From contig NZ_JALPNF010000002.1 in the NCBI RefSeq assembly GCF_023195535.1, positions 434,001 to 498,000 of the forward strand: a stretch of DNA of 64,000 nt, written 5' to 3'. The stretch's first letter is position 1. Every line of letters begins with the position of its first letter. The notes under the pieces are model-generated. The model was not told the DNA's origin, did not search any database, and worked only from the letters and a program-made list of their open reading frames with translations. A program made the translations under genes and the position numbers. The DNA comes from Sphingomonas faeni (GTDB lineage: Bacteria; Pseudomonadota; Alphaproteobacteria; Sphingomonadales; Sphingomonadaceae). This document shows, piece after piece, positions 1 to 8,626 of this stretch.

Positions 1-149
1 CGCACGGCACGGTCGAGAAAAAGCAGACCACCGACACGAAGATCAAGGGCCACGCCGTCAAGGCGTCCAAGGAGGAGCCGCAGTTCATCGTAAGGAGTGA
101 CAAGGGCGGCAAGGCAGCGCACAAGGCGGACGCGCTCACCAAGGCGTGA
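1..149 (+). CDS. DUF2945 (TUDOR-like) domain protein, C-terminal part
   Basis: Only the last 48 codons are present, read in the frame that begins at base 3 and closes with TGA at 147-149. The fragment contains HGTVEKK, DTKIKGH, FIVRSDK and AHKADAL, the pattern of the short basic DUF2945 family (hypervirulence-associated protein, TUDOR-like fold). Members are about 65-75 residues, so about a third is missing upstream. Function is unknown; the SH3/TUDOR-like fold suggests nucleic-acid or protein binding. It lies 47 bases before a SWIB-domain gene on the same strand, and the two may be cotranscribed. Assignment rests on motif recall only. Confidence 0.75.
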   Translation, partial: HGTVEKKQTTDTKIKGHAVKASKEEPQFIVRSDKGGKAAHKADALTKA

Positions 150-196
150 CCACGCGCGCAGTGCCTAACGCACGCGCGCAACAGGAAGGAATGCTT

Positions 197-457
197 ATGG
201 CTACAGCTCCCAAGACCGGCGGCATCCACGCCCCCGTCCAGCCCTCTCCCGAGCTCGGCGAGATCGTCGGCAACGACAAGCTGCCGCGCAGCGAAGTGAT
301 CAGCAAGGTGTGGGTCTACATCAAGGCCAACAACCTCCAGAACCCCGAGAACAAGCGCGAGATTCTGGCTGACGAGAAGCTGAAGAAGGTCTTCGGGCGT
401 GACAAGTGCACGATGTTCGAGATGAACAAGTACATCTCGCAGCACGTCAAGGCCTAA
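197..457 (+). CDS. SWIB/MDM2 domain protein
   Basis: An 86-residue basic protein that is almost entirely one SWIB/MDM2 domain. The core runs from LPRSEVISKVWVYIK through NPENKREI and KLKKVFG to the end. The ATG at 197 is preferred over that at 191 because AGGAAGGA at 183-190 leaves six bases to 197 and none to 191. In eukaryotes SWIB domains belong to chromatin remodellers. Stand-alone bacterial copies occur in chlamydiae and many alphaproteobacteria, where a nucleoid or topoisomerase-linked role is suspected but not settled. The gap from here to the tRNA (458-663) shows no convincing gene. Confidence 0.9.
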   Translation: MATAPKTGGIHAPVQPSPELGEIVGNDKLPRSEVISKVWVYIKANNLQNPENKREILADEKLKKVFGRDKCTMFEMNKYISQHVKA

Positions 458-663
458 CCGCCGGCACTGCACGGCAAGCGGCGACGGGACATCGTGAACG
501 GTACCCGTCGCCCTTGATCGTCTCGGATCGGCCGTTCGATGGTACGTGTTTTTCTCTCTTATCGGCCCGGCGTCATGCTGACCGAGCGGACGCAAACGCC
601 GTTCTTGCAAAGTCTCTCCCGAGCTTGATCGTCCTACCCGACCGGCGTAATGCGCCAGCGGAT

Positions 664-740
664 GCCCCCGTAGCTCAGCCGGATAGAGCGACGGTTTCCT
701 AAACCGTAGGCCGCGTGTTCAAATCTCGCCGGGGGCACCA
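664..740 (+). tRNA. tRNA-Arg (anticodon CCT)
   Basis: A 77-base cloverleaf. The acceptor strand GCCCCCG (664-670) pairs with CGGGGGC (730-736), followed by A and an encoded CCA (738-740). The D arm is GCTC...GAGC. The anticodon arm ACGGT-TTCCTAA-ACCGT gives anticodon CCT, and a TTCAAAT T-loop follows. It reads the rare AGG arginine codon. It stands alone between a SWIB gene and the convergent DUF1178 gene. tRNA 3' ends are common integration sites, but no integrase lies nearby. Confidence 0.97.
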
Positions 741-801
741 TCTCGCACGCCTGTCCACGACCGGCGCGGCGCCTGACTCTACCGGTTCAGGTTCCCCGGC
801 G

Positions 802-1233
802 TCAGTTCAGCTTCTTTGGCGGCGCGACCGGCAATACCAGGGGTGCGACGGGTATTCCGTCCTCGATCAACGCCTTGGCCTCGGCGAGGCTGGCTTGACC
901 ATGGATCGTGGCGTGATCTTCCTCGCCGAAGTGCATGGCACGCGCGCGATCGGCAAATGCCGTACCGACCCATTCGGACGATTTCAACGCCTCCGCCTGT
1001 CTGGTCGCAAGTGCTTTCATAATCGACTTGACGGCGGCAGGGGTCGGCGAATCGGGCTTGCGATTGCCCTTGCTTGGGATCGCAGGTGCCATCACCGCTT
1101 TGATGACGGCGGCATCGTCGCAGATCGGGCACGTGATCTGACCGGACTTACGTTGTTCCTCGTAAGCGCCGCTCGACGCGAACCACGCCTCGAAGACGTG
1201 GCCGCCGCTGCATTTCAGATCGAACACGATCAC
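802..1233 (-). CDS. DUF1178 family protein
   Basis: A 143-residue protein with the DUF1178 layout: an N-terminal MIVFDLKCSGGHVFEAWF strand with a Cys, a second pair in CPIC near residue 40, then a charged helical C-terminus. The cysteines could form a zinc ribbon, which is inference. Function is not established. It is the last gene of a leftward cluster comF, grxC, nitrilase, DUF1178, 36 bases after the nitrilase stop. That order suggests a link to thiol or glutathione metabolism, again inference. Confidence 0.9.
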   Translation of the reverse strand: MIVFDLKCSGGHVFEAWFASSGAYEEQRKSGQITCPICDDAAVIKAVMAPAIPSKGNRKPDSPTPAAVKSIMKALATRQAEALKSSEWVGTAFADRARAMHFGEEDHATIHGQASLAEAKALIEDGIPVAPLVLPVAPPKKLN

Positions 1234-1269
1234 CGCGCGGTCACCGCCGCATCGTCCGAGCCAGCACCA

Positions 1270-2097
1270 TTATCGCACAATCGTGACCGGCGGGATCGCG
1301 CGACGATGCTTCAGCACCGGGATACGCGATCGGACCGCATCGATGCGGGCGGGATCGATCTCCGCGAAGCCAAGCCCCGCTGTCTCGCCCAAGTCCAGGA
1401 TCACCTCGCCCCAGGGATCGACGACCAGCGAGTGACCATAAGTGGACCGGCCATCGGCATGCACCCCGGTCTGTGCCGCCGCGACGACATAGGCGCCAGC
1501 CTCGATCGCACGAGCGCGCAACAGGACCTGCCAGTGCGCGCTGCCGGTCGGTTGCGTGAACGCGGCAGGGACGGATAAGATCGTGGCGCCCGCGTCGCTG
1601 AGCGCCCGGTACAAGTCGGCGAAGCGCAGATCGTAGCAGATCGACGGGCCGAGCATGCCCGCGGGCGTGTCCACCACCACCGCCATCTCGCCACCGACAT
1701 AGGCGGCAGACTCGCGCCAGCTCTCGCCAGTCGGCAGGTCGACGTCGAACAGGTGCAGCTTGTCGTACCGCGCCCGGATCGCACCTGCAGCGTCGATCAC
1801 GAAGCCGCGATTGGCGTATTTGCCATCGGGCCGGCGCACCGCAAGCGATCCGAGATGAACCCAGATGCCCGCGTCGGCCGCCGCCGTGCGCACCGCAGCA
1901 AGCACCGGATCCTCGTCTTCGGCGACGATCGATCTGGCCCCGCGGGCCCGGTCGCGATCGATTAGACCCGACATCTCGGGCGTGAACAGCATCGCGGCGC
2001 CCTCGCGCCCCGCTGTCCGGATCGCATCGACCAGCGTGGCGGCATTGACCGCGGGATCGATCCCGCTGGTCATCTGGAGGACGCCGATCCGCGGCAT
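1270..2097 (-). CDS. carbon-nitrogen hydrolase (nitrilase superfamily, Nit/NitA-like)
   Basis: A 275-residue nitrilase-superfamily hydrolase. The catalytic triad is visible: Glu41 (FTPEMSG), Lys113 (YDKLHLFD) and Cys154 (SICYDLRF). Length and motifs fit the Nit1/Nit2 branch, whose members remove the amide from deaminated glutathione or omega-amides in the cytosol. Its start codon shares one base with the grxC stop (TGATG), so the two are translationally coupled. Coupling to glutaredoxin favours deaminated-glutathione amidase over a plant-type nitrilase, but substrate is not proven by sequence. Confidence 0.9.
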   Translation of the reverse strand: MPRIGVLQMTSGIDPAVNAATLVDAIRTAGREGAAMLFTPEMSGLIDRDRARGARSIVAEDEDPVLAAVRTAAADAGIWVHLGSLAVRRPDGKYANRGFVIDAAGAIRARYDKLHLFDVDLPTGESWRESAAYVGGEMAVVVDTPAGMLGPSICYDLRFADLYRALSDAGATILSVPAAFTQPTGSAHWQVLLRARAIEAGAYVVAAAQTGVHADGRSTYGHSLVVDPWGEVILDLGETAGLGFAEIDPARIDAVRSRIPVLKHRRAIPPVTIVR

Positions 2098-2351
2098 CAG
2101 GCGAGCAGCGGGTCGAGGCCACCCTTCGCGTCGAGTGCCGCCAGATCGTCCGACCCGCCGATATGCTTACCGTCGATAAAAACCTGCGGCATGGTCATCC
2201 GACCACCCGACCGCTCGACCATCTCGGCCTTTTTCGGACCGCCCATGGTGACGTCGAACGTCTCCGGCTCGACGCCCTTGGACGCCAGGAGCTTCATCGC
2301 CCGCGAGCAATACGGGCAGAACTGCTTGATGTAGATTTCAACTTTAGCCAT
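2097..2351 (-). CDS. grxC: glutaredoxin 3
   Basis: An 84-residue dithiol glutaredoxin. The active site CPYC is at residues 12-15, followed by the cis-proline segment TMPQVFI and the glutathione-binding GGSDDL motif. It reduces protein disulfides and protein-glutathione mixed disulfides using glutathione. It lies 87 bases downstream of comF and overlaps the nitrilase start by one base. The comF-grxC-nitrilase-DUF1178 order is, from memory, common in sphingomonads. Confidence 0.96.
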   Translation of the reverse strand: MAKVEIYIKQFCPYCSRAMKLLASKGVEPETFDVTMGGPKKAEMVERSGGRMTMPQVFIDGKHIGGSDDLAALDAKGGLDPLLA

Positions 2352-2438
2352 TGCGACGAAGTGTGGTCTTGCTCCCGCATTGTCAATCGGTTGGCGGCGA
2401 TCCGTGACCTGCCGTCGGTTGCACTCGCTCAGCCGGCA

Positions 2439-3164
2439 TCACGCGTCCTCATGGCCGGAAAGCACGCGCGCCCAGCACAGGATCGTGACGGATCTGGCGC
2501 CCGCGCGCAGCAGAACCCGCGTGCACGCGTCGGCGGTCGCGCCGCTCGTATAGATGTCGTCGACCAGTACGACCGCCCGTCCCCGCACGCGATCGGGCGC
2601 TTCGATCGCAAATGCGCCCGCGACCGCCTTGGCGCGTTGCCGGCCACCGAGGCCGCGCAGGATCATGGTGCGGCGCGACCGCGTTAACACGTCGCGATCG
2701 TGCGGAACCGCACCTAGGCGCACGAGTGCGTCCGCGATCAACCCCGCCTGATTGAAGCCCCGCGACCATAGCCGCCAGCGGTGCAGCGGGACCGCCACCA
2801 GCAGTTCGGTTTCGGCCGGCAGCAAGCGACGCATCCGCAACGCCATCGTTTCGGCAAAGGCGATCCGCCCGCCATATTTCAGGCGTAGCGCCAGTGCGCG
2901 CGCAACCGGGCCATACGCGACCGCGGCACGCACCCCCGCATGGCGTGGCGGATCGCGCAGGCAGTCTGCACAGCACGCGCCGTCGCCCCGGTCGAACGCG
3001 AACGGGACGTTGCAGGCGGCGCACCAGGGCGGCCCGAGAAAGCGCAAACTGCTCCAGCATGGTGCGCAGAACCGGTGATCCTCCGCGACCGGCAGGCCGC
3101 AACCCGCGCAGCGCGGTGGCAACGCGAAATCGACGACATGGCGAAGCGCGGCCGGCAGTTTCAA
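2439..3164 (-). CDS. ComF family phosphoribosyltransferase-like protein
   Basis: A ComF/GntX-type protein with an N-terminal zinc-ribbon region (PPRCAGC, FCAPC, WCAAC, CCADC) and a C-terminal type I phosphoribosyltransferase fold. The PRPP-binding loop reads VVLVDDIYTSGATADAC. ComF aids DNA uptake in naturally competent species, but in alphaproteobacteria its role is not established. I chose a TTG start at 3164 because GAGGGG precedes it with a five-base gap. The frame stays open to a GTG at 3251, which would begin one base from the divergent methyltransferase start and has no visible ribosome site. Confidence 0.85.
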   Translation of the reverse strand: MKLPAALRHVVDFALPPRCAGCGLPVAEDHRFCAPCWSSLRFLGPPWCAACNVPFAFDRGDGACCADCLRDPPRHAGVRAAVAYGPVARALALRLKYGGRIAFAETMALRMRRLLPAETELLVAVPLHRWRLWSRGFNQAGLIADALVRLGAVPHDRDVLTRSRRTMILRGLGGRQRAKAVAGAFAIEAPDRVRGRAVVLVDDIYTSGATADACTRVLLRAGARSVTILCWARVLSGHEDA

Positions 3165-3252
3165 ACAGAGCCCCTCGTCACCGCGACGCGTTTTTAGCGT
3201 CTGGTGGGTCGCGCCACTTGTCGCGGATGCCGGTGCACGGCACAAGCGCACC

Positions 3253-4095
3253 GTGTCAGACCAAGCCCCCGAGATTTTCGACCGCGTCGCGCGCCGCTAC
3301 CGCCGGGATCGCGCCGCACCGGTTTTTGCCGAGCATGATTTCCTGCGCGCGACGATGCTCGACGGCATCGCCGAGCGGCTCGATGCGGTAACGCGGTCGT
3401 TCAGCGACGTTCTCGATCTGGGATGTTTCGATGCGGCCTTTCCCGCGCCGCCCGGTGCACGGGTCGCGCGGTGCGATCCGGGCTATGCGTTCGCCGCCGC
3501 CGCCGCCGGTGTGCAGGCGGACGAGGACCGCCTGCCGTTCGCGGATGCGTCGTTCGATCTGGTCGTCAGCGCCGGCGTGCTCGACCAGGTCGACGATCTG
3601 CCCGGCGCGCTGTCGCTGATCCGCCGGGTGTTGCGTCCGGACGGACTGTTCCTCGGTGCGTTCGTCGGCGCAGGGAGCCTGCCCGCCCTGCGGTCGGCGC
3701 TGCGGACCGCCGAAGTCGATCGTCCGGCGGCGCGGCTGCATCCGCAGGTCGACGTGCGCTCGGCCGGCGACCTGCTGATGCGCGCGGGCTTTGCCCTGCC
3801 GGTCGCGGATGTCGAGACGCTCGACGTCGGCTACCGCGATCTCGGGCGATTGCTGGGCGATCTGCGAGGGATGGCTGCGAGCAACATGCTCAAGCAGCGC
3901 CAGCCCATGTCGCGCGGGATCTTCGGGCGGACGCTGGGCGCCTTCGCATCGGCGGCCGACGATCGCGGCCGGACGCATGAAAAATTCCAGATCGTCTTCC
4001 TGACCGGCTGGTCGCCAGATCCTTCGCAGCCCAAGCCGGCGCGACGCGGCAGCGCGACCGCATCGATGACCGACGCGCTTAAAATCAAGCCGTAA
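3253..4095 (+). CDS. SAM-dependent methyltransferase domain protein (NDUFAF5/BioC-like)
   Basis: A 280-residue class I methyltransferase-fold protein. It opens with FDRVARRYRRDRAA, then VLDLGCFDAAF (motif I) and ADASFDLVVSAGVLDQVDDLPGAL (motifs II-III). The RRYRRDRAA opening and C-terminal FQIVFLTGW recall the alphaproteobacterial and mitochondrial NDUFAF5 family, which modifies complex I subunit NDUFS7 in mitochondria. The bacterial substrate is unknown. Start is GTG. It is divergent from comF and ends base-to-base against the convergent receiver gene at 4096, with no room for a terminator. Confidence 0.85.
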   Translation: MSDQAPEIFDRVARRYRRDRAAPVFAEHDFLRATMLDGIAERLDAVTRSFSDVLDLGCFDAAFPAPPGARVARCDPGYAFAAAAAGVQADEDRLPFADASFDLVVSAGVLDQVDDLPGALSLIRRVLRPDGLFLGAFVGAGSLPALRSALRTAEVDRPAARLHPQVDVRSAGDLLMRAGFALPVADVETLDVGYRDLGRLLGDLRGMAASNMLKQRQPMSRGIFGRTLGAFASAADDRGRTHEKFQIVFLTGWSPDPSQPKPARRGSATASMTDALKIKP

Positions 4096-4545
4096 CTAGC
4101 TGATCATTCCTTCGCCCTCGGCATCGCGCGCGAGGATGCGTCCCATCGCGTCGAACAGCGAATCCATCGCCACGGGTTTGAAGATCACGTCGTCCGCGCC
4201 TGCGACCATGCAGCGCTGGCGCAGATCGGGCGCGATATCGGCCGTCACGACGATGATCGGCACGCGCCCCTTGGCATCGTTGCGCGCGCGAATGTGCTTG
4301 ATCGCGGTCACCCCGTCCATGCCGGGCATCCGCAGATCGACCAGGATGATCGCGAAATCCTGTTCTTCGATGATTTCCAGGCCCCGTTCGGCACTTTCCG
4401 CCTCGACCATCGTCACACCGGCGACATCCAGCATGTCCTTGACGACGCGCCGATTCATCCGGTCGTCCTCGATGAAGAGGACGTTCACCATCGCCTCGTC
4501 GAGAGCAGGACTGGCGAGGGAAATGCGGCGGACATAATCGTGCAT
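4096..4545 (-). CDS. single-domain response regulator (receiver only)
   Basis: A 149-residue CheY-like receiver with no output domain. Conserved residues are acidic Glu26, Asp27 and Asp28, phosphoacceptor Asp70 (LVDLRMPGMDG), Thr101 and Lys123 (FKP). It begins seven bases after the sensor-kinase stop, so it is almost certainly cotranscribed and phosphorylated by that kinase or its phosphorelay. Receiver-only proteins usually act as phosphate shuttles or bind a partner. An internal ATG at 4491 is possible but its ribosome site is too close. Confidence 0.92.
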   Translation of the reverse strand: MHDYVRRISLASPALDEAMVNVLFIEDDRMNRRVVKDMLDVAGVTMVEAESAERGLEIIEEQDFAIILVDLRMPGMDGVTAIKHIRARNDAKGRVPIIVVTADIAPDLRQRCMVAGADDVIFKPVAMDSLFDAMGRILARDAEGEGMIS

Positions 4546-4552
4546 CTACGCT

Positions 4553-7051
4553 CTATGCAGCGTCCGACACAAGGACAGGATGTACGGCTTTTCGGGGCGT
4601 CGGTTCGCCGTAGATCGCGCGGATCAACGCGGCTCCGCTGACCGGCTTCGCAATAACCCTGGTGACGCCCGTCGCGAGCAATTCGTCCTCTTCCTGCCGT
4701 GCCGAAACCGGCCATAACAGGCTCGTTTCTGCAGGGGGCGCCCCGGAACATGCCAGCCGTGCCGCGTCGGCGAGGCGTCGGAGATCGGCCAGCGGATCAC
4801 GGCCCAGCCGGACCGTGGCGTCGTCGATCAAAACGTGCGCGACCATGCCATCACCTAGACGCGTAACGGCCTCGTCGATCGATCCGGCAAAGGCGATCAT
4901 CCCGGTATGCGGCGCGAGCAGGGCCTTGAACATGCTGCGCGTGATCGGATTGCGATCGACGACCAGCGTCACCACGCCGTCATTCTCGACCGGAGCCGCA
5001 GCCTGGGCGGCGCGGGCCGCGCGAACGAAGGGCAGCGCCAGGGTGAAGGTCGTGCCCTGCCCCTCGACGCTGGCGACCGATACATCGCCGCCCATCGCCC
5101 GAGCGAGGTTGCGGCAGATCGCCAACCCCAGCCCGGTCCCGCCGAATTGACGGGTCGTCCCGGCATCGGCTTGCGCGAAGGACTCGAAAATCTGTTCCAG
5201 CTTGTCGGCGGGGATGCCGATCCCGGAATCGGTCACCGCGATCTCCAACCGACCGTTGCCCCCGACATCGACCGCAAGCACGACTCGGCCCCGCTTGGTG
5301 AACTTCAGCGCGTTGGACAGCAGGTTGAAGACGATCTGCCGAATACGCGCGGCGTCGCCGACGATCATTGCGGGGCAACCCTTGAGATCGACCTCGAACG
5401 ACAAACCCTTGCTGCGAGCCTGCTCGTCCCACATCCGCGTCGCATCCATCACCGTCGCGCAGAGATCGAACGGCACGGCCTCGATCGTCAGGTTGCCGGT
5501 TTCCATCTTCGCGACATCGAGAATATCGTCGACCAAGGCGCGCATGGTCAGCCCGGCACCATGGACGACATCCAGCCGATCGCGCAGCAGCGGCGACAAT
5601 CCGCCATCGGCGAGCATCACCTGGGTCATGCCGAGGATGCCGTTCAGCGGCGTGCGAATCTCATGGCTGGTCGTCGCGAGGAATTCGGTCTTGGCGGCCA
5701 ATGCCTTGCCGAGCGCGCTGTTGGTGATCGCCAGGTCCGCGTTCACGGCCCGTACCTTGTTGCGGCTGCGTCGGATCGTGAACAGACCGATCGCCAGCAA
5801 CGCGATGACGATCGCGACGGCCACCGCCACCCCGAGAAAGACATAGCGCTGGGTCTGTACCCGCGCTCGCTCGAACGCGATGCCCCGACGCAGTTCGTCA
5901 GCCCGTAGCTGGCTGATCTTGAGTTCCTGGTTCGCGAAGTCGAACCGCGCGGCCATCAGCGCCGACTTGGTACTGGTCGCAACCTTCGTCGCGTCGTCGT
6001 CGATCCGCTTCAGCGCTTGCAGGTGGACGAGCGCCGACTTGGGATCATTCGCCGCAACAAACACGTCGTAGGCCGTCTCGTGAAGATCCTTGGGCGATAT
6101 ACTCGTTCCCTTGGGCCCCAGGTCCGCCAACGCCTTGGTGATGAGGGTCACGGCCCGCGGAATTTGTCGGCGTTGCAACGCCAGCTGCGCCGAAATCGCA
6201 ATGATGCCCGCCCTCAACCCGGACGTTTCACGGTCCGCCGTCAGCAAAAGGCCTTCCCGAATTGACTGCTCCGCCTCCGTCATATTTCCCGACGACAATT
6301 GCAGCAAGGCAAGGTTTGCATAGATCTGCGCCACCAGAGGAGCACTTTTAAGCTCCTTGGCTAAGGACAAAGCTATTTTGAATTCGGCAAGAGCCTGCGT
6401 ATACTGCTTGAGCTCACCGAACGCCGTCGCACGATTATTGTATACGGACACGGAAAGGCTTGGGTCCGTCCGATATATTTCGATGGCCTGATCATAGTAT
6501 TTGAGCGCCGTATTCTGATCCATCGCCTCGGTATACAACCACGCGATGAAGATCAGCGCCATGGCCTGTCCTCGATTATCCCCCATTTTACGATAGCGCG
6601 CAAAAGCCGTCTGATAGTCGGTCAACGCCGCGCCGGCACGTCCCTGGGCGCTTTCGGCCCCACCACGCGATAGCAAGATGTCCGCGTACAGCTTGGATTG
6701 CGGGGCCTGCGCGGCGGCCTTGGCCAACGCCCCGCCGATCAGTAATCGCGCTTTCTCGGGGTTGCCGATGCGGAGATAGGCTTCTCCTTGCAGCCACTGG
6801 GCGGTGGCCGTCGAAATATCGCGGGTGCCGGGATCGCGAATCGATGCAGCGATAGCCTCTGCGGACGCCGCCTTCGACCGGGCCTCCTCCGAATCGATCA
6901 ACATCGCGGCTTTCGCATCGGCTATAGTCCGATCGAACCGCCCTTCCGCGGACGATTTCGCGGTCTGTGCAACGCTGGGCTGGTTAACGCCAAGGCCGAG
7001 AAGCAGGACATTGGCGGCCATTCCGATCCAGAAGGCCACCCGCCGGCTCAA
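4553..7051 (-). CDS. TPR-containing hybrid sensor histidine kinase
   Basis: An 832-residue membrane kinase. A signal-like hydrophobic stretch (about residues 6-29) is followed by a periplasmic array of TPR-like helices (about 80-350), a coiled coil, and one transmembrane segment (about 404-425). Then come a HisKA domain with His463 (SHEIRTPLNG), a HATPase domain, and a C-terminal receiver-like domain that keeps Asp and Lys (IAKP) but lacks the usual acidic pair. I chose TTG at 7051 because GGAAG lies five bases upstream and the TTGA overlaps the preceding EAL gene's stop. The frame remains open upstream to 7663, but that is a shadow of the EAL gene. Confidence 0.9.
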   Translation of the reverse strand: MSRRVAFWIGMAANVLLLGLGVNQPSVAQTAKSSAEGRFDRTIADAKAAMLIDSEEARSKAASAEAIAASIRDPGTRDISTATAQWLQGEAYLRIGNPEKARLLIGGALAKAAAQAPQSKLYADILLSRGGAESAQGRAGAALTDYQTAFARYRKMGDNRGQAMALIFIAWLYTEAMDQNTALKYYDQAIEIYRTDPSLSVSVYNNRATAFGELKQYTQALAEFKIALSLAKELKSAPLVAQIYANLALLQLSSGNMTEAEQSIREGLLLTADRETSGLRAGIIAISAQLALQRRQIPRAVTLITKALADLGPKGTSISPKDLHETAYDVFVAANDPKSALVHLQALKRIDDDATKVATSTKSALMAARFDFANQELKISQLRADELRRGIAFERARVQTQRYVFLGVAVAVAIVIALLAIGLFTIRRSRNKVRAVNADLAITNSALGKALAAKTEFLATTSHEIRTPLNGILGMTQVMLADGGLSPLLRDRLDVVHGAGLTMRALVDDILDVAKMETGNLTIEAVPFDLCATVMDATRMWDEQARSKGLSFEVDLKGCPAMIVGDAARIRQIVFNLLSNALKFTKRGRVVLAVDVGGNGRLEIAVTDSGIGIPADKLEQIFESFAQADAGTTRQFGGTGLGLAICRNLARAMGGDVSVASVEGQGTTFTLALPFVRAARAAQAAAPVENDGVVTLVVDRNPITRSMFKALLAPHTGMIAFAGSIDEAVTRLGDGMVAHVLIDDATVRLGRDPLADLRRLADAARLACSGAPPAETSLLWPVSARQEEDELLATGVTRVIAKPVSGAALIRAIYGEPTPRKAVHPVLVSDAA

Positions 7052-8439
7052 CCGCGCTTCCACACGGTCGCAAGCCGATTGAACGGCGCACGCACGTCCG
7101 CAGCGATAGCGAGGTGCTTTTCGTCTGTGAGAAAGGGGATCAGCGCGTCGAGATTGATCGGGCGGCTGATCAGGAACCCCTGGATCATGTCGCACCCCAT
7201 GACCGACAGCAACGCCATGGCCGCCGGCGTCTCGACGCCTTCGGCAACCACTTCCATTTCGAGTGCATGGGCAAGGTCGATCGTCGAGCGCACGATCAAC
7301 GGGTCGCGGTTCGAACTGGTGAGTTGCGTGACGAACAGCTTGTCGATCTTCAGTTCGCGCGCCGGCAACTGCTTGAGATAGGCCAGCGACGACAAGCCAG
7401 CGCCATAATCGTCGATCGCGATCACGATGCCGATGTCGGCAAAGATCTTGAGGTTTGCGATCGCGCTTTCGGGATCGCGGATGACCGAGGTCTCGGTGAT
7501 CTCGAACCCTAGCCGTGCGCCGCTGGCTTCGATCAGCGCGCAGACCGTTCGGACGAACCGGGCATCGGCCAGCAGAACGCCCGCAATATTGATAAATATC
7601 CGCAGGTCGTGGCCATTGGCAGCAAGTGTCTTCTGGTCGCGAATGGAACGGCGAATGGTCCACAGGGTGAGCGCGACGATATCACGTGATTCCTCCGCGA
7701 TCGGAATGAAATCGCTCGGCAATACCAAGCCTCTTATGGGATGGTTCCAGCGCACGAGCGCCTCGACGCTGGTGATCTCCTGCCGCCTGAGATGCACCTT
7801 CGGCTGATACTGAAGAAAAAGCTGATCGGTATTGATCGCGATCGTCAGGTCGCTCGCCAATTGCGCCCGATCGACGGACTCGGCGCCCGCGCTCACGTCG
7901 CGTGCTACGGCGACCCGCTCGCTGCGCGCATCTGCCAAGGCGCGCTCGGCTTCCTCGATCAGCTGAACCTCATCGCGCGCGCCGATCGTTGGCCCGGCCG
8001 ACGCGCCGAACTGAACGTGCACCCTATGCGATTCGCCATCGAGATCGAACGGCAGGTCCAGCGCGGTCTCGAGTGCAGTGATCGCCATGTCCAGCGCCAG
8101 CCGCGCCTCGCTCTCGAATGCGATTTCGACCATGTCGCGGCCCGCAATGACAATCCGCGCGTCGGGCAACACCGCACTGATGCGGGCCGCTACGTCGACG
8201 ATCAGCGTGTCGACACGGGGCCGCCCGAGGTGCCGGCGGAGCACACCGAAATTCTCGATCTCCGCCAGGATCAGGAATTGCCAACCGATCGGTCGTTGAA
8301 AATGCCCGGGAACCCCGCCGCCGCCAACCTGTGAAATGGGGCTGAGCGAGCCAAGCGGGACGTCCGCTTGAACGCGGTTAGCGAAGTGCGACTGCGGAAA
8401 CTCCCTCATACCTCCCGGATATCCGACACGCATAAACAT
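7048..8439 (-). CDS. EAL-domain cyclic-di-GMP phosphodiesterase with degenerate GGDEF-like N-terminus
   Basis: A 463-residue protein. Residues about 50-190 look like a GGDEF-fold domain that has lost its signature. From about residue 200 there is a full EAL domain with VEALVRWNHP, IDDYGAG, KIDKLF and AEGVET, all residues normally needed to hydrolyse cyclic di-GMP. No transmembrane segment is evident. It is the first gene of a leftward operon with the TPR sensor kinase (TTGA overlap) and a receiver. The pathway therefore probably links a periplasmic signal to cyclic di-GMP turnover. An alternative start is the ATG at residue 11. Confidence 0.9.
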   Translation of the reverse strand: MFMRVGYPGGMREFPQSHFANRVQADVPLGSLSPISQVGGGGVPGHFQRPIGWQFLILAEIENFGVLRRHLGRPRVDTLIVDVAARISAVLPDARIVIAGRDMVEIAFESEARLALDMAITALETALDLPFDLDGESHRVHVQFGASAGPTIGARDEVQLIEEAERALADARSERVAVARDVSAGAESVDRAQLASDLTIAINTDQLFLQYQPKVHLRRQEITSVEALVRWNHPIRGLVLPSDFIPIAEESRDIVALTLWTIRRSIRDQKTLAANGHDLRIFINIAGVLLADARFVRTVCALIEASGARLGFEITETSVIRDPESAIANLKIFADIGIVIAIDDYGAGLSSLAYLKQLPARELKIDKLFVTQLTSSNRDPLIVRSTIDLAHALEMEVVAEGVETPAAMALLSVMGCDMIQGFLISRPINLDALIPFLTDEKHLAIAADVRAPFNRLATVWKRG

Positions 8440-8499
8440 TGTCTTAAGTAGAGCCGGCCGAGTGCTTCAGAAATCATGGTTAACAATTTACAAAAATCA

Positions 8500-8528
8500 T
8501 TGTTTAACGTTTCGTTATCCATTATGCC
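8500..8528 (+). promoter_or_regulatory. candidate promoter for the 16-codon ORF
   Basis: TTGTTT (8500-8505), a 17-base spacer, and TATGCC (8523-8528) lie in an AT-rich patch between the divergent EAL gene and the tiny ORF at 8570. The -10 match is modest. A small hairpin, CACCC-GGTC-GGGTG (8536-8549), would sit in the leader. Confidence 0.35.
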
Positions 8529-8569
8529 GAATTCGCACCCGGTCGGGTGTCAATAAGGGAGCATAAAAC

Positions 8570-8620
8570 ATGCTGAATCTCATCATTTCGCTGATCTACA
8601 GCGGCATTCGCCCCTGGTGA
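8570..8620 (+). CDS. candidate 16-residue hydrophobic peptide
   Basis: ATG at 8570 opens a 17-codon frame encoding MLNLIISLIYSGIRPW and ending with TGA. AAGGGAG at 8555-8561 is a strong ribosome site eight bases upstream, and a candidate promoter and leader hairpin precede it. The peptide is a hydrophobic stretch with a basic Trp-terminated tail, so it could be membrane-associated, secreted, or a leader peptide. It is divergent from the EAL/TPR-kinase operon and is followed at once by a large nested hairpin. Nothing recognised in known families. Confidence 0.45.
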   Translation: MLNLIISLIYSGIRPW

Positions 8621-8626
8621 ATGCCA

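Noticed and set aside
406..702. 98-codon frame running into the tRNA
   Set aside because: Overlaps the SWIB gene and the tRNA; no ribosome site.
7052..7663. N-terminal extension of the sensor kinase frame
   Set aside because: Lies inside the EAL gene in another frame and lacks protein-like composition; TTG 7051 gives a signal peptide and a ribosome site.
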